Shown here piece by piece: positions 4,259 to 5,995 of a DNA stretch of 5,995 bases (positions are counted from its first letter, which is position 1; each line of letters begins with the position of its first letter). The stretch lies in the NCBI GenBank assembly GCA_045601325.1, contig JAZRZI010000017.1, positions 1 to 5,995 of the forward strand, in the 5' to 3' direction. Below the pieces are notes generated by a model, which saw nothing but the letters and a program-made list of their open reading frames with translations, made no database searches and was not told the DNA's origin. The position numbers were made by a program, and so were the translations under genes. The stretch is from JAZRZI01 sp045601325 (GTDB taxonomy: Bacteria; Bacillota_I; Bacilli_A; RFN20; CAG-826).

Positions 4259-5878
4259 CTTACCTTCATATTGGGCTTTATTTATTTTTAGACCTTTTTT
4301 AACAAGTCTTTTCCAACTTGGCTTTTTGAATTTTTCAGGTTCTAGATCCTCAGGCGCCACCCAGAACTTATTTAATTTTCCAGTATCATAGTAGCGAATA
4401 AGTTTGGCAATATTTAAGCCAAGAACGGTCAACATAATTTCAGTAGAAACTTTATCTATTCCTCTTCGTCTAGTTCTGGTATATGCATAATCCTGTTTAA
4501 TGATTCCAAAGTCACCTTCAACTTGAATGGAACGATTAACTCTTAATTCAATTCCTTTAGGATTGCATAAATTGTTTTGAGATTGATATTTGTATCTTTC
4601 TAATTGTTTGACCACCTCAAATATTTTAAAATCTTCATCCCATCTTCTCATATAACGCTTACAAAATGGCATCCAGTTGCAATGATTGCATCCTTCGATT
4701 TTATAAAAAACAGAATTCTTTTTCCTGTGATGCCGATTCAAAAGTTCAACCTCTATTCCAACTATTCCGTTTAAGCAAACAATCTTATCATTATCTAAAA
4801 GATGATAACAATCTGGATTACTAGCGGATTTATTTCCTTCCCATGATTGATGTTTAACATAATTACCAATTTTGTGTTTATCTAAATATGTGTAATTATC
4901 CAAAGATCCATATCCTGCATCAGCGCATTCGTTTAAAGGAAAGCATTGATATAATCGATAAAATTGCTCATTTATTGGTATAAAATCATCAATATCAGTT
5001 CTACTATTTGATACATAATAAGCAAATATAAAACCACGAATAACTAATTGTTGAACATTATATGCAGCATGAAACTCATAGCTGGATTTAGAATAATAAT
5101 CTTCCTTCAAAACCATTGCAGTTGCATCATTATCAGTTTTATAAAAAGATTTTCTGGTTTCCCCAATTATTTTGTACATTTCTTCATATTCACTAATTTT
5201 AATAGCTGCGGAAGTTAAAAATTTTTCTAAATCTTTATATTCTTTTTGTAACATTTCATCTCGTCTATATTTAAGGTTCATTAGTGCATTTACTGCGGTA
5301 TCTACTGTTACACAATCTTCTCTTTTTGGGTTGGGCAATAAGTTATATTTTTCAATTGCATCATTAATCTTTACCGATAACTTCTTATGTCTTTTAATAG
5401 GTTTCCAAACAAATTTATATTTGTTAGCGTTTGCTTCATATTTTGTTCCATCTATAAATGCATCAGATTCATGTAAATCCAAACCAACTTCTTTTGCAAG
5501 TTGGATCATTATCAAAGAAAATATTTTCTCTTCATTAGGAACTATCACTTTGTTAATGAACTTGCATATTGTTGTAAAATCAACAGGAACTAAATCCATC
5601 AAATAAATGTATCTAAGATCAAATTGAAAAACATCTTCTAAATCCCTTAAAGTATATCTGTCAAAAGCAAATCCATACAAAATTGCTGCAAACAAACGAT
5701 AGTAATTGCAATTTGGTCTTCCACCTAATTTAGTATCATTCTTAACATACTTTTGTATTATTTCTCCAACGCCTGATTTTTCTAACATTACCAAATATTT
5801 ATTTAATAATTCTTTTTGCTTAACCTTGAGTTCAAAAGGTATAAACAAATAACTCTTTTCAATGGTAAAATAAGGCAT
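4256..5878 (-). CDS. IS1182-family DDE transposase, full length
   Basis: This 540-residue protein would cut and join the IS ends. Residues about 25-110 match the DUF772/InsH-type N-terminal domain (LGGRPNCNYYRLFAAILYGF at 51-70, then the LRDLEDVF region). The catalytic region carries FIDGTKYEANANKYKFVWK (141-159), with Asp143 the likely first acidic residue. It also carries TDNDAT (248-253), CADAGYGSLDNY (318-329) with Asp320, and VEGDFGIIKQ (453-462) with Glu454. The last is followed by the family-typical RRRG-x-x-KVSTE-x-x-x-x-x-x-GLN (470-489). A cysteine cluster, Cys397-x2-Cys400-x5-Cys406, fits the DDE_Tnp_1_6 type. The start is supported by GGGAGG (minus strand, 5891-5886) 7 bases ahead. 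Length is normal, with no frameshift or internal stop. The assignment of the second catalytic Asp (320, rather than one in TDNDAT) is from family pattern. Confidence 0.95.
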   Translation of the reverse strand: MPYFTIEKSYLFIPFELKVKQKELLNKYLVMLEKSGVGEIIQKYVKNDTKLGGRPNCNYYRLFAAILYGFAFDRYTLRDLEDVFQFDLRYIYLMDLVPVDFTTICKFINKVIVPNEEKIFSLIMIQLAKEVGLDLHESDAFIDGTKYEANANKYKFVWKPIKRHKKLSVKINDAIEKYNLLPNPKREDCVTVDTAVNALMNLKYRRDEMLQKEYKDLEKFLTSAAIKISEYEEMYKIIGETRKSFYKTDNDATAMVLKEDYYSKSSYEFHAAYNVQQLVIRGFIFAYYVSNSRTDIDDFIPINEQFYRLYQCFPLNECADAGYGSLDNYTYLDKHKIGNYVKHQSWEGNKSASNPDCYHLLDNDKIVCLNGIVGIEVELLNRHHRKKNSVFYKIEGCNHCNWMPFCKRYMRRWDEDFKIFEVVKQLERYKYQSQNNLCNPKGIELRVNRSIQVEGDFGIIKQDYAYTRTRRRGIDKVSTEIMLTVLGLNIAKLIRYYDTGKLNKFWVAPEDLEPEKFKKPSWKRLVKKGLKINKAQYEGK

Positions 5879-5903
5879 AACAATACCTCCCTAAGCAAGA
5901 GAT

Positions 5904-5909
5904 ATTGTA
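5904..5909 (-). promoter_or_regulatory. Candidate -10 box of the transposase gene (TACAAT)
   Basis: On the minus strand TACAAT matches the -10 consensus at five of six positions and lies 25 bases before the transposase start codon. No good -35 box stands at 16-18 bases upstream (TTCGTA is the nearest), which suggests a weak promoter, as is common for transposase genes. Confidence 0.4.
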
Positions 5910-5911
5910 TC

Positions 5912-5947
5912 AAAAGAGGTGATTTCTTACGAATTTGCCTCTTTTTT
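5912..5947. terminator. Hairpin AAAAGAGG/CCTCTTTT upstream of the transposase gene
   Basis: AAAAGAGG (5912-5919) and CCTCTTTT (5938-5945) are exact reverse complements with an 18-base loop. T runs follow on both strands (plus to 5947; minus TTTT at 5915-5912). It could therefore act as a weak bidirectional terminator, leaving the gene dependent on the internal promoter. The long loop makes it less certain than the left-end terminator. Confidence 0.4.
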
Positions 5948-5953
5948 CATAAT

Positions 5954-5992
5954 AAAAGGACTGTGAATCACCTTATAGGTTTTTCAACAGCC
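5954..5992 (-). terminator. Inward-facing terminator-like hairpin formed by the right IS end
   Basis: Read on the minus strand, GGCTGT pairs with ACAG-T-CC (one bulge) and ACCT pairs with AGGT inside, followed by TTTTATTAT. This mirrors the left-end structure and would reduce read-through from outside promoters into the transposase gene. Confidence 0.5.
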
Positions 5993-5994
5993 CC
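5970..5994 (-). repeat. Right terminal inverted repeat of the IS
   Basis: This is the reverse complement partner of 4148-4172 with one mismatch in 25. It lies one base from the window end, so the flanking target site is not visible. Confidence 0.92.
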
Positions 5995-5995
5995 T

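Larger units (their letters stand above)
4148..5994 (-). mobile_element. Complete IS1182-family insertion sequence, about 1.85 kb
   Basis: The element is bounded by matching inverted repeats (4148-4172 and 5970-5994) and contains one intact minus-strand DDE transposase, the usual layout and size of the IS1182 family. Outer bases cannot be fixed exactly: the left end has five G and the right end four, so the tip could shift by one base. The right flank lies outside the window, so a target-site duplication cannot be checked. Both ends can fold into hairpins that would stop transcription entering from outside. With gene and ends intact, the copy may be active. Confidence 0.9.

Noticed and set aside
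5172..5606. Plus-strand open frame of 144 codons inside the IS
   Set aside because: It lies wholly antisense to the conserved transposase catalytic region; the Ser/Phe/Leu-rich product fits a shadow frame.
1..5995. Alternative genetic code (TGA as Trp), suggested by no TGA stop among the eight main genes
   Set aside because: With eight genes the absence of TGA stops is expected fairly often in AT-rich genomes; Trp codons are TGG and no frame needs TGA read-through.

Overview
The window is AT-rich DNA with strong AAGGAGGT-type ribosome binding sites, tightly packed co-directional genes and phage protein families typical of low-GC Bacillota. Genus cannot be fixed; a gut Bacilli/Erysipelotrichia or Clostridia host is a guess. 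All eight main reading frames end in TAA or TAG, and tryptophan is encoded by TGG, so the standard bacterial code suffices.

Positions 1-3970 are the control, integration, replication and early packaging part of a prophage-like element, all on the plus strand. A 188-base leader with two inverted repeats precedes a small XRE-family regulator (189-443). This overlaps a complete tyrosine recombinase (433-1344). Next come a Bro-N/ANT antirepressor-like protein (1358-2089), a 60-residue excisionase-like HTH protein (2089-2271) and a replisome-organizer-like winged-helix protein (2261-2833). The last ends in an acidic DDDDLPF tip like that of single-stranded DNA-binding protein (SSB). These five genes overlap or lie within about 15 bases of each other and look like one operon. 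After a 181-base gap holding a possible 30-codon leader ORF come a terminase-small-subunit-like protein (3015-3587) and an unrecognised 126-residue protein (3590-3970).

Positions 3971-4147 are non-coding and rich in perfect inverted repeats, starting with a rho-independent terminator. No large terminase, portal or capsid gene is visible. The rest of the window (4148-5994) is one complete IS1182-family insertion sequence. It has 25-bp terminal inverted repeats with one mismatch and an intact 540-residue DDE transposase on the minus strand. The window stops at its right tip, so any target duplication cannot be seen.

Inferred working: the XRE protein represses the operon through the palindrome at 141-160, and the antirepressor may relieve repression. 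The recombinase and excisionase-like protein would integrate and excise the element, the winged-helix protein would start replication, and the TerS-like protein would select DNA for packaging. Integrase, xis, replication and terS with no visible structural genes fits a phage satellite. It fits equally a prophage cut short in view by the IS. The most notable features are the SSB-like tail on the replication protein, the palindrome-rich stretch after the terS-like module, and a second copy of the IS end motif placed over the transposase stop codon.
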